NCBI GenBank assembly: GCA_963756715.1
Contig: CAVWOV010000042.1
Location: 175,169-239,168, forward strand
Direction: 5' to 3'
DNA: 64,000 nucleotides
From: VAZQ01 sp963756715
GTDB taxonomy: Bacteria; Pseudomonadota; Alphaproteobacteria; Rhizobiales; Xanthobacteraceae
Each line of letters opens with the position of its first letter. Positions within the stretch are counted from its first letter, which is position 1. Made by a program: the position numbers and the translations under genes. A model generated the notes under the pieces. It was given only the letters and a program-made list of their open reading frames with translations, made no database searches and was not told the origin of the DNA. This document shows, one piece after another, positions 18,261 through 27,772 of the stretch.

Positions 18261-18845
18261 ATGTTGCTCAAAACAATGTTGCTCAAGCGGAGTCTATTGC
18301 TGGCGGCCGGTGTGGCGCTGGCATTTGCCTGCGGTAGCCAGGGCGCGAACGCGCAAGGCGTCTTCACGATCACGTCGAAGAGCTTCAAGGACGGCGAGCG
18401 GCTGCCGACCAAGATGGCCGGCAACAACAAGTCGAACCCGAACTGCGTCGGCGAGAACGTGTCGCCCGAATTGTCTTGGTCGAACGTGCCGGCCGGCACC
18501 AAGAGCCTGGCGCTGCTGATGTTCGATCCGGAAGGCCGGCCGCCGGGCGGCGTCAGCCACTGGGTGGCCTATGGCATCAAGCCTACGGTCACGGGCTTCG
18601 CCGAAGGCGAGGCGAGCAAGCAGACCGACAAATATGTCGGTGGCTCAAGCCTGATGAAGCTGCCGCACTATTTCGGCCCTTGCACGCCGCCCGGTTCGCC
18701 GCATCACTACACCTTCGTCCTGATGGCCACTGACCTCGAGCCGGACGCGCTCAAGCCTGGGCTCACCCGCGAGGAGGTCATGAAAGCGCTCGACGGCAAG
18801 GTCAAGCAGGCGACCGGAATCATCGGTACGTTTTCGAAGAAGTAA
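18261..18845 (+). CDS. Secreted PEBP/YbhB family protein
   Basis: 194 residues. The ATG at 18261 has GGAGG 9 bases upstream and opens a clear signal peptide (KRSLLLAAGVALAFACGS, cleavage near GANAQG). The mature part shows the phosphatidylethanolamine-binding protein fold motifs MFDPEGRPPGGVSHWVAYGI (the DPD-like box) and YFGPCTPPGSPHHYTFVLMA (the GPxPP box with ligand-site His). Bacterial YbhB-like proteins have no firm function. It sits between the ATPase and permease of an ABC transporter on the same strand, which may be chance or a transcript-sharing arrangement. Confidence 0.85.
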   Translation: MLLKTMLLKRSLLLAAGVALAFACGSQGANAQGVFTITSKSFKDGERLPTKMAGNNKSNPNCVGENVSPELSWSNVPAGTKSLALLMFDPEGRPPGGVSHWVAYGIKPTVTGFAEGEASKQTDKYVGGSSLMKLPHYFGPCTPPGSPHHYTFVLMATDLEPDALKPGLTREEVMKALDGKVKQATGIIGTFSKK

Positions 18846-18873
18846 GAGTTCCCCGGACCGAGTCACCCTCTTT

Positions 18874-18953
18874 CCGTTCGTCCCCGCGAAGGCGGGGACC
18901 CAGTGCTGCAGTGTTCGGCTCTGGGTTCCCGCTTACGCGGGAACGAGCGGGGA
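18874..18953. repeat. Palindromic intergenic repeat, copy 1
   Basis: CCGTTCGTCCCCGCG near the left end and CGCGGGAACGAGCGG near the right end flank inner hairpins (CCCCGCgaagGCGGGG, CCCGCttacGCGGG). A related element lies at 62506-62600 with the same outer arms. It fills the gap between the PEBP gene and the ABC permease. Confidence 0.75.
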
Positions 18954-19002
18954 TGGGGCTTCGCAAAGAAGGTCAGCCACGCGCTGAGTTGCCGACTACG
19001 AA

Positions 19003-19788
19003 ATGTCCCGCATCAAGCTTCTCTCCCTGCAAGTTCTGGTCGCGGTCGTGGCCGTGCTCGCATGGTACGTGCTCACGACGGTGCCGATCGGCGGCCATTT
19101 GCTTTTGCCGCCATTCTTCTTCTCGACGCCGCTCGATGTCGCTCACCGCATCGTCAAGTGGTTCGTCGAGGGCACGATCTGGCGCCACTTGTGGATCACG
19201 CTGACGGAATCCGTGCTCGCCTTTCTCATTGGTTCGATCGCCGGCGTGCTGATCGGCTTCTGGTTCGCGCGCAAGCCGCTGATCGCCTCCGTTTTCGATC
19301 CCTACGTGAAGATGATCAACGCGCTGCCGCGCGTCGTGCTGGCGCCGATCTTCGCGCTCTGGTTCGGGCTCGGCATTTCGTCGAAGGTCGCGCTCGGCGT
19401 GACGCTGGTGTTCTTCATCGTCTTTTTCAACGTCTACCAGGGCGTCAAGGAAGTGAGCCCGACGATCCTGGCGAATGCGCGCATGCTGGGTATGAGTGAC
19501 CGCCAGCTCATGCGTCATGTCTACTGGCCTTCGGCGCTGTCCTGGATGTTCTCCTCGCTGCACACCTCGGTCGGTTTCGCCGTGGTGGGCGCTGTGGTGG
19601 GCGAATATCTCGGCTCGGCCGCCGGGCTCGGCTACCTCATCCAGCAGGCCGAGGGCGTGTTCGATGTCGCGGGCGTGTTCGCCGGGATGTTCGTGCTCGC
19701 GGCGTTCGTGATCGTGATCGATTATCTCGTCACGTTAGCCGAGCGGCGCCTGCTGGTGTGGCGCCCGGTCGCCGCTGCCACGCATTGA
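19003..19788 (+). CDS. ABC transporter permease, NitT/TauT type
   Basis: 261 residues with about six membrane segments. The EAA loop region lies near residues 160-185 (ILANARMLGMSDRQLMRHVYWPSA), the docking site for the ATPase. Other family features are the LWITLTESVLAF start of the transport domain and the VGEYLGSAAGLGYLI segment. It is the inner-membrane channel of the SsuC/TauC type and most likely works with the ATPase at 17306-18157 and the binding protein at 22770-23798. Confidence 0.9.
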   Translation: MSRIKLLSLQVLVAVVAVLAWYVLTTVPIGGHLLLPPFFFSTPLDVAHRIVKWFVEGTIWRHLWITLTESVLAFLIGSIAGVLIGFWFARKPLIASVFDPYVKMINALPRVVLAPIFALWFGLGISSKVALGVTLVFFIVFFNVYQGVKEVSPTILANARMLGMSDRQLMRHVYWPSALSWMFSSLHTSVGFAVVGAVVGEYLGSAAGLGYLIQQAEGVFDVAGVFAGMFVLAAFVIVIDYLVTLAERRLLVWRPVAAATH

Positions 19789-19870
19789 CCATGCTGCTCT
19801 TTACCCTACGCCTCCAAGCGAGGGAGGGCGCTCGCCTTTCTGGCTCGCGCCGATGGCAATTCGCCACGCG

Positions 19871-21613
19871 CTACCGCGGGATGACCGGCAGCAGCAGATA
19901 GGACTCGTGGACGCCGCCGGTGACAATGGTGTTGGTGCCGCCGAACTCCGTCGCCGGACGATCGTCCGGGTGATGGTGCAGCAATCGGCCCGGGATGCCA
20001 TCGAACTCGAAGTCCTTGCCCATCAGCGTCAGCACCAGCCGGTAGTCCTTCGGCAGCACCAAACTCGTCGGCCAGATCTCCACGTCCACGGTGTAGAGCG
20101 CGCCGGGCGTCAGTTTCTGGATCTCGTCATGCACCAGGAACGGCCGGTGAGGCATTGATCGCGCGGGATCCTGCTTGCGGTGCGACGCCCGCAGCCAGCC
20201 GCGGGAGACCGGCGTCGGCTCGTGCGCGCCGATGAAGACGACCTCCTAGCCGATCGGATCGAAGGCGCGCAGTACGGCGAAGATGTCCATGCCGGTGGTC
20301 GAGGACGCAATGGTGAGGCGGGCCGACACGTAGCCGGTGATCTCGAAGTCCTGTTCGAAAGGCGTAGTCGAGAAGCTGACGCCTTCGCCCATCGCCTCGT
20401 AGCTGACGCGCTGTTCGGCTGCCGGAGCCTTCTCGCCAAGGCTCTTGTTCGCCCCGTCGAGATGGAACCTGGTCCATTGCGTCCTGGCGAGCGGCCACTT
20501 GTTCTCCTTGCGCACGGTCGCTTTGCCGTGCACGTCGCGCACCTCGATGCGAACCGGTGGTTCGTTGTCCCAGCCATTGTCGACGCCCTTCAGGAAACGA
20601 TCGAAGAAGCGCTTCTGCATGGCGACGTATTCGGGCAGATAGAAGCTCTCGAAGTGTGTGCCGATATGCATCGACAACCACTTCTGCTTCGAGGCGGCCT
20701 CGACGAATCCCGAGACGTTGCCGCGCAGGTGCACGCCCGGCCCACCCCAGTTGCCGGCGGACAGCAGCGGCACCTTGACCTTGTCCATGTGCGGCGTGCG
20801 CGACTGATGCCACTGGTCGTTGAGCTTGTGGCGCAGGTGGTTGCCGGGATGGTCCTCGCGGTTGCCGGCGAGCATCTCCTCGCTCAGCGCCGGCCCGGTC
20901 GAGCGCTCGCCGGTGTCCGGGTCGTAGTAGTGCGTCTTGCCGCTGCCGTGCTGGTTCGACAGCACCTGGCGGGGCCACCAGGCGGTGGTGAAGGAATTGC
21001 TGAAGATGCCGCCGTGATGGCTGGCGTCGCGGTAGTGATCCCAGTGCCCCTCCCACGGGCAGATCGCGGCGAGGTGCGGTGGCTGCAGCGCGGCGGCCTT
21101 CCACTGGTTGATGGCAAGATAGGAGATGCCGAGCAGCCCGATTTTGCCGTTCGACCAGGGCTGCGTGCCGGCCCACTCGATGAGTTCGTAATAGTCCTGG
21201 TTCTCGCGCGGTTGGCGCGGATCGAGATAGCCCGGCGATTTGCCGCTGCCGCGCGTGTCGGCGACCACGATGACGTAGCCGTCCGGCACCCAGCGCTCGG
21301 GGTCCGGCACCTCCCAGCGCAGGAAACGGCCGGTGGATTGGCCCTGGTCGATCTCCGGATAGATCTGCTTGAGCTTGTCCCACTGCGGCTTGAAGCCGTG
21401 GTTGAAATGCACGTCCTTGCCGTAGACGCCGTGCGACATCACGACCGGATACTTCCCCGGAGCGGCTGGGCGGAAGATGTTGACCCGCAGCGCGAGCCCG
21501 TCGCTCATCTCGACCGCGACATCCTTCTCGAAAACGAATTCGAAGCCGCCACCGGTCTTCACCGTCTCGGTCAGCGTTCGGATCTCGACCGCGGCCTTCG
21601 GGACCACGTTCAT
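19871..21613 (-). pseudogene. CocE/NonD-type X-Pro peptidase-like hydrolase, interrupted by an amber codon
   Basis: Reading through one TAG (20246-20248) gives a 580-codon frame that matches a full S15/CocE-NonD hydrolase. The N-terminal alpha/beta-hydrolase part has VADTRGSGKSPG and the nucleophile box GLLGISYLA. The C-terminal beta-sandwich (PepX_C) region continues in the same frame after the stop with VVFIGAHEPTP, GWLRASHRK and the GALYTVDVEIWPTS lid segment. The first reading stops at 455 residues inside the PepX_C domain, so the product would be truncated. The ATG at 21613 has AGAGGAAAG upstream. It follows the broken tctC by 36 bases and probably shared its transcript. A sequencing error (CAG or AAG read as TAG) is the alternative. 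Confidence 0.8.
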
Positions 21614-21649
21614 CGGTCTTTCCTCTTTATGTCTTACAGCGTACGTCGA

Positions 21650-22635
21650 TCACTTCGCCTTCAAGCCGATCTCTTGCATCAGCGCGCCCTGGAATTCGTA
21701 ATCCTTCTTCACGTAGGCGGTGAATTCGTCTGGCGTTGAGCCGACGACGTAGAGGCCGTTATCCTCCACGATCCGTTTGAGCTCCGGCGAGGCGAGCGCC
21801 TTGGCGCTTTCCCGCGCGATCAGTTCGACGCGATCGCGCGGCACGCCAGCCGGGAACAGGATGCCGAAATAGCCGGTCAGCACGTAATCCTGAATGCCGG
21901 CCTCGGTCATGGTCGGCGTATCCGGCAGCGCCGGTGAGCGCCGGTCGCCGGTGATCGCCAGCGCCTTGAACTGCCCCTGCTTGACCAGGGGCGTGGCGGT
22001 GATCAGTGAATTGAACGTCATGCTGATGTTACCCGACAGGGTATCCGGCAGCAGCGCGGGCGTGTTGTAGGGCACCGCGATCATGCTGATGCCGGCGCGC
22101 ACCTCGAACAGCCTGCCGGATACGTGCGTCAGATTGCCGATTCCGGACGTGCCGTGAGCGTCCCGGGCTTGGCCTTTGCCGCCGCCACCAGTTCCGCCAC
22201 CGTATTGAACGGCCGCGTGGTGATCAGCGCGAGACCGTAGGAACCGGCGAGCTGTGTGATCGGGGCGAAGTCCTTGAGCGCGTCGTATGGCAGGTTCTTC
22301 GCCACATGCGGATTGGCGGTGTGCGAGCCGGTCGTCAGCAGCATGGTGTAGCCATCGGGGGCCGAGCGGGCGACGCTTTGCGCGCCGACGATGCCGTTGG
22401 CGCCAGGGCGCGATTCCACGATCACCGACTGGCCGAGCGCCTCGCTGAGCTTCAACGCCAGCCCGCGTGCCAGCACGTCGGTCGAGCCGCCAGCGGGAAA
22501 CGGCTGGACGATCTTGATGACGCGGTTCGGATAGGTCTCGGCCGCCGCGCTGTGTACCGCCGCGCCCAGCGCCAGACCGGCAAGAATCAAAACCCCGCAC
22601 GGGCGTGCACGGCGGTTCCCTGTCGCACTTGTCAT
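21650..22635 (-). pseudogene. Tripartite tricarboxylate transporter binding protein TctC (Bug family), frameshifted
   Basis: The N-terminal half (22635 to about 22155) has a signal peptide ending AAAETYPNRVIKIVQPFPAGG and the Bug-family GGSTDVLAR and GANGIVGAQSVARS motifs. The C-terminal half continues in another frame with SGIGNLTHVSG and DTLSGNISMTFNSL to a normal end (IGLKAK). One base is missing near 22152-22158, after KPGTLT. Together the halves give the standard length of about 325 residues. TctC proteins capture carboxylates in the periplasm. tctA/tctB lie 19 kb away, so pairing is uncertain. Confidence 0.85.
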
Positions 22636-22769
22636 TTGGTTTCCTTTCGAGCGTCTCCCTGGCGCGTGCTGATAGTGGATCTTGTCGCCCAACTAAACAA
22701 AAAACGGCTTTGGACGGCAAATCGGTCCGCTCTAATGTGCCGGCCAATACAAAATCCAGGGAGATCGTT

Positions 22770-23798
22770 ATGGTTGCAAATCTGTTGCGGAGACTGCTGG
22801 TCGCCGTCGGTGCGCTGGCGCTGATCTCTGGCTCGGCCGTTGCGCAAAACAAAATGAAGGTGAGCATTGCGATCGGTGGGGCGGGATGTCTGTGCTATCT
22901 GCCCACCATGCTGGCCAAGCAACTCGGCGAGTATGACAAGGCTGGCCTTGCGGTTGACCTCATCGCCTTCAAAGGCGGCTCGCAGGCCCTTACCGCCGTA
23001 CTCGGCGGCAGCGCCGACGTGGTGTCGGGCTATTTCGATCACTGCGTCAATCTTGCCGCCAAGCAGCAGTTCATGCAGGCGATCGTGGTCTATGACCGCT
23101 ATCCGGGATTCGCGCTGGTGGTTTCGCCCACCCAGACCGCGGCCATCAAGTCGATCAAGGACCTCGCGGGCAAGAAAGTGGGCGTCAGCGCGCCCGGCTC
23201 CTCGACCGATTTCTTTCTGAAATACATGCTGGCCAAGAACGGCGTCGATCCGAACTCCGTCGCCGTCGTCGGGATCGGGCTTGAGGCCACGGCCGTGGCC
23301 GCCATGGAGCGAGGGCTGGTCGAGGCTGCGATCATGCTCGATCCGGCCGTCACTCTGCTGCAGGGCAAGTTCAAGGACCTGAAAATTCTCAGCGATACCC
23401 GCACCCAAAAGGACACGCTTGGCGTTTTCGGCGGCGAATATCCCGGCGGCTCGCTCTATACCCGCGTCGACTGGATCGCCAAGCATGAGAAGGAATCGCA
23501 GGCGCTCGCCACCGCCATCGTCGGCACGCTGAAGTGGATTCACTCGCACTCGCCCGAGGAGATCATGGCCAAGATGCCGGCGGAGTTGATCGGCCCGGAC
23601 AAGGCGCTCTACCTCGCGGCGCTGAAGAACACGCTGCCGATGTATTCAACCACCGGCAAGATGGATCCGAAGGGTGCCGAGGCCGTGCTGGCCGTGTTCA
23701 GCCAATCGGTGCCGGAGATCGCCAAGGCCAAGATCGACTTGGCCAAGACCTACACCAACCGCTTCGTCGACCAGGCCAACGCCAAACTGGGGCAATAG
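22770..23798 (+). CDS. ABC transporter substrate-binding protein, NitT/TauT (NMT1-like) type
   Basis: 342 residues from the ATG at 22770, which has AGGGAGA upstream and starts a signal peptide (LLVAVGALALISGSAVAQ). The upstream in-frame ATG at 22605 would mask it. The mature protein has the NMT1/THI5-like layout: an N-terminal lobe (VSIAIGGAGCLCYLP), the GSADVVSGYFDH segment and the GKKVGVSAPGSSTDFF hinge region. It should deliver a small organic ligand to the permease at 19003. The ligand is not identifiable; the lobe starts with an unusual CLC. Confidence 0.88.
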   Translation: MVANLLRRLLVAVGALALISGSAVAQNKMKVSIAIGGAGCLCYLPTMLAKQLGEYDKAGLAVDLIAFKGGSQALTAVLGGSADVVSGYFDHCVNLAAKQQFMQAIVVYDRYPGFALVVSPTQTAAIKSIKDLAGKKVGVSAPGSSTDFFLKYMLAKNGVDPNSVAVVGIGLEATAVAAMERGLVEAAIMLDPAVTLLQGKFKDLKILSDTRTQKDTLGVFGGEYPGGSLYTRVDWIAKHEKESQALATAIVGTLKWIHSHSPEEIMAKMPAELIGPDKALYLAALKNTLPMYSTTGKMDPKGAEAVLAVFSQSVPEIAKAKIDLAKTYTNRFVDQANAKLGQ

Positions 23799-23920
23799 GG
23801 CCAGGACCCACTCCGCCCATTCCGCGCGCAGCCGGCGGGATTCGTTGTCTGCGGCGTTGGGCGTAGCGTGCGCGAACGTGCCCTGGTCCAATCCGGGCAG
23901 GCGGGCCGGCGGGAGGGCGC

Positions 23921-24008
23921 TTCGGCGTGTTCTGTCTCCGCGCCGACGGCGCGGAGGCACCGCCGGTTCAACCGGCTGCTGATCGACGCCGGCTTGCTGA
24001 AGTTTTGA
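23921..24008 (+). pseudogene. C-terminal remnant of a third sulfatase-like paralogue
   Basis: The 444 bases from 23799 to 24243 hold no complete gene. Near 23921-24008 the reading FGVFCLRADGAEA, then after a 1-base shift RRFNRLLIDAGLLKF and a TGA, matches the ending of the two following genes (GLFYACADGAEARRFNRMLINAGLIKGL, split here). Only about 28 codons survive and they are frameshifted, so it is a fossil of a longer tandem array. Confidence 0.6.
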
Positions 24009-24243
24009 CCGGCAGTTCGGCCGGCGTTGCCCGTCACGTTGTGCGCGCCCGCGGCGAAGTGGCTGTAGCAATGAATGAATGTTAATTCCCAAGCGCGCCG
24101 TGGAACACGGATCGCTTCATATTGTCCTTGATCTCCGGTGTTTAGTTTTTGACCTTGAAATGACAAATTTATTGCACTTGTATGACAACTAGCTCGTGTG
24201 CCGGGCGCTGCCGCTGAATCATTGCCGGACACGGGCGTGTCGC

Positions 24244-25953
24244 ATGCCGCCCTCCATGTCGTCTCTGACCATTCGTTGGGCCGCCACCGCGGCAGCCAGC
24301 CCGTTCGATCATCTGCGCAGCGCTATCGGCTGGGCGATGGCGCTCGCCGCTTTCGTCCTCATGTATCTGAACGAGGGCGGGATCGTCGCGAACGCGGTCT
24401 TCATCCTGACCTGGGCTCTGCTGAATTGCTTCTGGATCGCCTTGCTGCGCCGGCCGCTGATCTCTGCGGCGATGTCGCTTGGCACTATTGTGCTGATTAT
24501 TCTTCTCTCGCAGTTCAAGTTCGGCATCGTCTGGATGACGGCGAATTTTCTCGATGTGTGGATCATCAACGCGGACACCGTCAACTATCTCCTTTCCGTC
24601 AAGCCAAACCTCGGGCGCGACATCCTCATCGCCGCGGCGTTCGTCGTCCCGGTGCTGGCGCTGCTCTGGTGGTTCGATCCGGTCCGTATCCGCCGGACGT
24701 CGGCGGCGATCGGCTTTGCGGCATGCCTCGCGGCGCTCACCGCCGTCTCGCTCGCGTTCCCGCAGGAGGAGTGGGACGCCTTCGCCCGCGACGACTACGT
24801 GTCCAAGTTCGTCCGCTCGGGCGTTACCGCGATCGTCGAGTTGGCGCGCAACGGCTACATGGAATCCGCCGAGGTTGTTACCGAGCGGCTCAAGACGCTG
24901 CCGGACGCAACCTGCGCGCCGACCAGCAAGCCGCCCCACATCATCCTCGTTCACGACGAATCGAGCTTCGATATCCGTGCCGCCTCCGGGGTCAACGTCC
25001 CGGCGGGTTACGGCCGTCACTTCCGTTCGTTCGACGGCAAGGCGCGGCGGTTCATCGTCGAGGGTGTCGGAGGGCCGAGTTGGTTCACCGAGTACAACGT
25101 CCTCGCCGGGCTGTCCGCGCGCTCGTTCGGACACTTTGCCTACTACGTTACGCACATCGCGGCCGGGCGCGTCCAACGCGGGCTGCCGAAGGCCCTGCAC
25201 CGATGCGGCTATCGGACATTTTCAGTCTATCCGGCGTCCGGCGCCTTCATGAGCGCGAAGGCGTTCCAGACCACGACCGGTGTGGACAAGTTCGTCGACC
25301 AGCGCGACCTCGGCACCAACCGCATCGAGCCCGACCGGTTCTACTACGAGGCAGCGCTGCGGATGATCGAACGTGAGCGTGCAAAAGGCCCGATGTTTCT
25401 GTTCGTGTATCTGGCCGAGAACCATTTCCCCTGGGACTACCGCTGGCGGCCGGACCTGCTGCCCGACTGGAAGGACCCGGGAAACCAATCCATCGTCGAC
25501 GAATATCTGCGCCGCCAGACCATGAGCTTTCGCGACTATGCGGCGCTGCTCGATCGTCTCAGGCGCGACTTCCCCGCCGAGTCATTCCTGCTAGTGCGTT
25601 ATGGCGACCATCAGCCGGACTTCGCCGCCGAACTGATCGAGCCAACTCTTGATGATGCTGCGCGTGCCAAGCGAATTCTGACGAACGATCCGCGCTATTT
25701 CACCACTTACTACGCCATCGATGCCGTCAACTTCAAACCGGTGAACCTGTCGTCGGCGCGCGACACCATCGAGGGTCCCTATCTTCCGCTGATTGTTCAG
25801 GAGGCGGCGGGCCTGCCGCTCGATCCGTCGTTCATCGAGCAGAAGCGAATTCTCGAGCGGTGCAACGGGCTGTTCTACGCCTGTGCCGGCGGCGCCGAGG
25901 CGCGGCGGTTCAACCGGATGCTGATCAATGCCGGCCTGATCAAAGGTCTATAA
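24244..25953 (+). CDS. Sulfatase/phosphoethanolamine-transferase-like membrane protein, copy A
   Basis: 569 residues from the ATG at 24244 (GTG 24196 and ATG 24256 are alternatives; no strong ribosome site is seen). The first 170 residues hold about five membrane segments. A periplasm-facing alkaline-phosphatase-superfamily domain starts near residue 230 with HIILVHDESSFD. It contains metal-site motifs AENHFPWDY and RYGDHQPDFA and a WFTEYNVLAGLSARSFG segment where the nucleophile would lie. This resembles LTA-synthase or lipid phosphoethanolamine transferases, which decorate envelope glycans or lipids. The second copy follows after 4 bases, so they are co-transcribed. The exact substrate is unknown. 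Confidence 0.75.
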   Translation: MPPSMSSLTIRWAATAAASPFDHLRSAIGWAMALAAFVLMYLNEGGIVANAVFILTWALLNCFWIALLRRPLISAAMSLGTIVLIILLSQFKFGIVWMTANFLDVWIINADTVNYLLSVKPNLGRDILIAAAFVVPVLALLWWFDPVRIRRTSAAIGFAACLAALTAVSLAFPQEEWDAFARDDYVSKFVRSGVTAIVELARNGYMESAEVVTERLKTLPDATCAPTSKPPHIILVHDESSFDIRAASGVNVPAGYGRHFRSFDGKARRFIVEGVGGPSWFTEYNVLAGLSARSFGHFAYYVTHIAAGRVQRGLPKALHRCGYRTFSVYPASGAFMSAKAFQTTTGVDKFVDQRDLGTNRIEPDRFYYEAALRMIERERAKGPMFLFVYLAENHFPWDYRWRPDLLPDWKDPGNQSIVDEYLRRQTMSFRDYAALLDRLRRDFPAESFLLVRYGDHQPDFAAELIEPTLDDAARAKRILTNDPRYFTTYYAIDAVNFKPVNLSSARDTIEGPYLPLIVQEAAGLPLDPSFIEQKRILERCNGLFYACAGGAEARRFNRMLINAGLIKGL

Positions 25954-25957
25954 GCGG

Positions 25958-27679
25958 ATGGCAATCTCGATCGCAGGACTGTCATCTTCCCGTCGGCATC
26001 GGCTCGCATCCGGCTGGTTTACTGCGTCGTCGCGCAAGGGACTCGTGGCGGCTGCCGTCGCCCACCTCGCGGCGCTCGGGATCATTTATCAGACGGAGTG
26101 GGGATTCGTTCACAGCGTCCTCGCGCTGCTGGCGTGGGGCTTGTTGAATTTCGCATGGCTCGTCGTGCTGCGGCGGCCGGCGATTTCGGCGGCGCTGTCG
26201 CTGGCCACATTGATCCTTTTGATTCTCGCCTCGCAGTTCAAATTCGACATTCTGTGGATGACGCTTTCGTTCTTCGACTTCCTCATAATCGATCCGGACT
26301 CGGTTGCATTTCTGCTTGGCTTGTTTCCGGGCTTGCGTGTGATCGGTATTGTCGCGGCGATCCTCGCTGTTCCGCTGCTCATTTGGGCCTGGCGTGTCGA
26401 TCCATTTCGCCTGCGGCGATGGGTGTCGGCGGCCGGCGCGGCCGTCTGCCTCGCCGGGCTTTCGCTGCTGTCGCTTGCCGAACCCGAGGAGGCCTGGGAG
26501 CCGTTCGAGGGCGTGAACCATCTTTCCAATTTCGCCCGCTCGGGCGTGACTCAGGTCCCGGAGTTCCTGTTCCGTGGCTGGTTCGAGGCCGACGCGGAGG
26601 CGCCGCAGCGTCTTTCGGCAACATCGCAAGAGCGTTGCCGCCTCGCTGCGAAGCCGCCCCACATCATCATGGTGCTCGACGAGTCGAGCTTCGACATCAG
26701 CACGGCGCCGGGCATCAAGGTGCCGCCGGATTACCGCCGGTACTTCAGATCGTTCGACGGCCAGCAGCGATCGTTCATCGCGGAAGGCGCTGGGGGCCCG
26801 ACCTGGTATTCGGAGTACAACGTGCTGACCGGCTTGGCGGCGCGTTCATTCGGACATTTCAAATATTTCGTCACCCGCATCGCCGCCAACCGGGTGCAGC
26901 GTGGCCTGCCGCGCGCGCTGCGCCGGTGCGGCTACAAGACGATCACGCTCTATCCCACCGCTGGCGCGTTCCTTGGCGCCCGGCGGTTTCAGAAGACGAC
27001 CGGCGTCGAGCGGTTCGTCGATCAGGCCGAGATGGGGGCCGCCGACGATCAGCAGCCCGACAGCTACTACTTCAACCAGGCGCTGCGCACGATCGAGCGG
27101 GAGAGGGCGCGCAACCCGCTCTTCCTGTTCGTCTATCTGACCGCCAACCACTTCCCCTGGACGGCGGCCTACCGTCCCGAGCTGACGCCGGACTGGCGCG
27201 GCCTCGGCAACGATCCGCCGGTCGACGAATACATCCGCCGGCAGACCATGAGCGCGCGGGACTACGCCGCTTTCCTGGCGCGGCTTGAGCGTGACTTTCC
27301 CGGTGAATCGTTCCTGCTGGTGCGGTTCGGCGACCACCAGCCGGCCATCGCCGCAAAGATCGTCGACCCTCTGCTCGATGACGCCGGCATCGCGCAACGC
27401 ATTCAGGCCTACGACCCGCGTTATTTCACCACCTACTACGCCATCGACGCGGTCAACTTCAAACCGGTGAACTTGTCGTCCGCCCTCCACACCATCGAGG
27501 GGCCCTATCTGCCGCTGATCGTGCAGGAGGCCGCGGGCCTGCCGCTCGATCCGTCATTCGTCGAGCAGAAGAAGATCCTCCAGCGCTGCAATGGCCTGTT
27601 CTACGCCTGCGCCGATGGCGCCGAGGCGCGCCGGTTCAACCGGATGCTGATCAACGCCGGTCTGATCAAGGGCCTGTAG
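25958..27679 (+). CDS. Sulfatase/phosphoethanolamine-transferase-like membrane protein, copy B
   Basis: 573 residues, a paralogue of copy A with the same layout: about five membrane segments, then the sulfatase-like domain from about residue 233 (HIIMVLDESSFD), WYSEYNVLTGLAARSFGHF, TANHFPW and RFGDHQPAIA. In copy A the first metal motif is HDES; here it is LDES. The N-terminal membrane regions have diverged, but the last 75 or so residues are nearly identical, which suggests recent duplication with gene conversion or strong constraint on the tail. It starts 4 bases after copy A ends. Function is inferred from family only. Confidence 0.75.
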   Translation: MAISIAGLSSSRRHRLASGWFTASSRKGLVAAAVAHLAALGIIYQTEWGFVHSVLALLAWGLLNFAWLVVLRRPAISAALSLATLILLILASQFKFDILWMTLSFFDFLIIDPDSVAFLLGLFPGLRVIGIVAAILAVPLLIWAWRVDPFRLRRWVSAAGAAVCLAGLSLLSLAEPEEAWEPFEGVNHLSNFARSGVTQVPEFLFRGWFEADAEAPQRLSATSQERCRLAAKPPHIIMVLDESSFDISTAPGIKVPPDYRRYFRSFDGQQRSFIAEGAGGPTWYSEYNVLTGLAARSFGHFKYFVTRIAANRVQRGLPRALRRCGYKTITLYPTAGAFLGARRFQKTTGVERFVDQAEMGAADDQQPDSYYFNQALRTIERERARNPLFLFVYLTANHFPWTAAYRPELTPDWRGLGNDPPVDEYIRRQTMSARDYAAFLARLERDFPGESFLLVRFGDHQPAIAAKIVDPLLDDAGIAQRIQAYDPRYFTTYYAIDAVNFKPVNLSSALHTIEGPYLPLIVQEAAGLPLDPSFVEQKKILQRCNGLFYACADGAEARRFNRMLINAGLIKGL

Positions 27680-27772
27680 CCGGCCTCCCGCGCCCTGAAA
27701 ATTTGCTACAAGCGACAACCCTTTTCGGACGCCAACGGTCGATCGGTCGCCACCGCACAAGGAAGAGGAGTT

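Noticed and set aside
20246..20248. Pyrrolysine or programmed stop readthrough in the CocE-like gene
   Set aside because: No pyl genes or readthrough signals seen; mutation or error is simpler.
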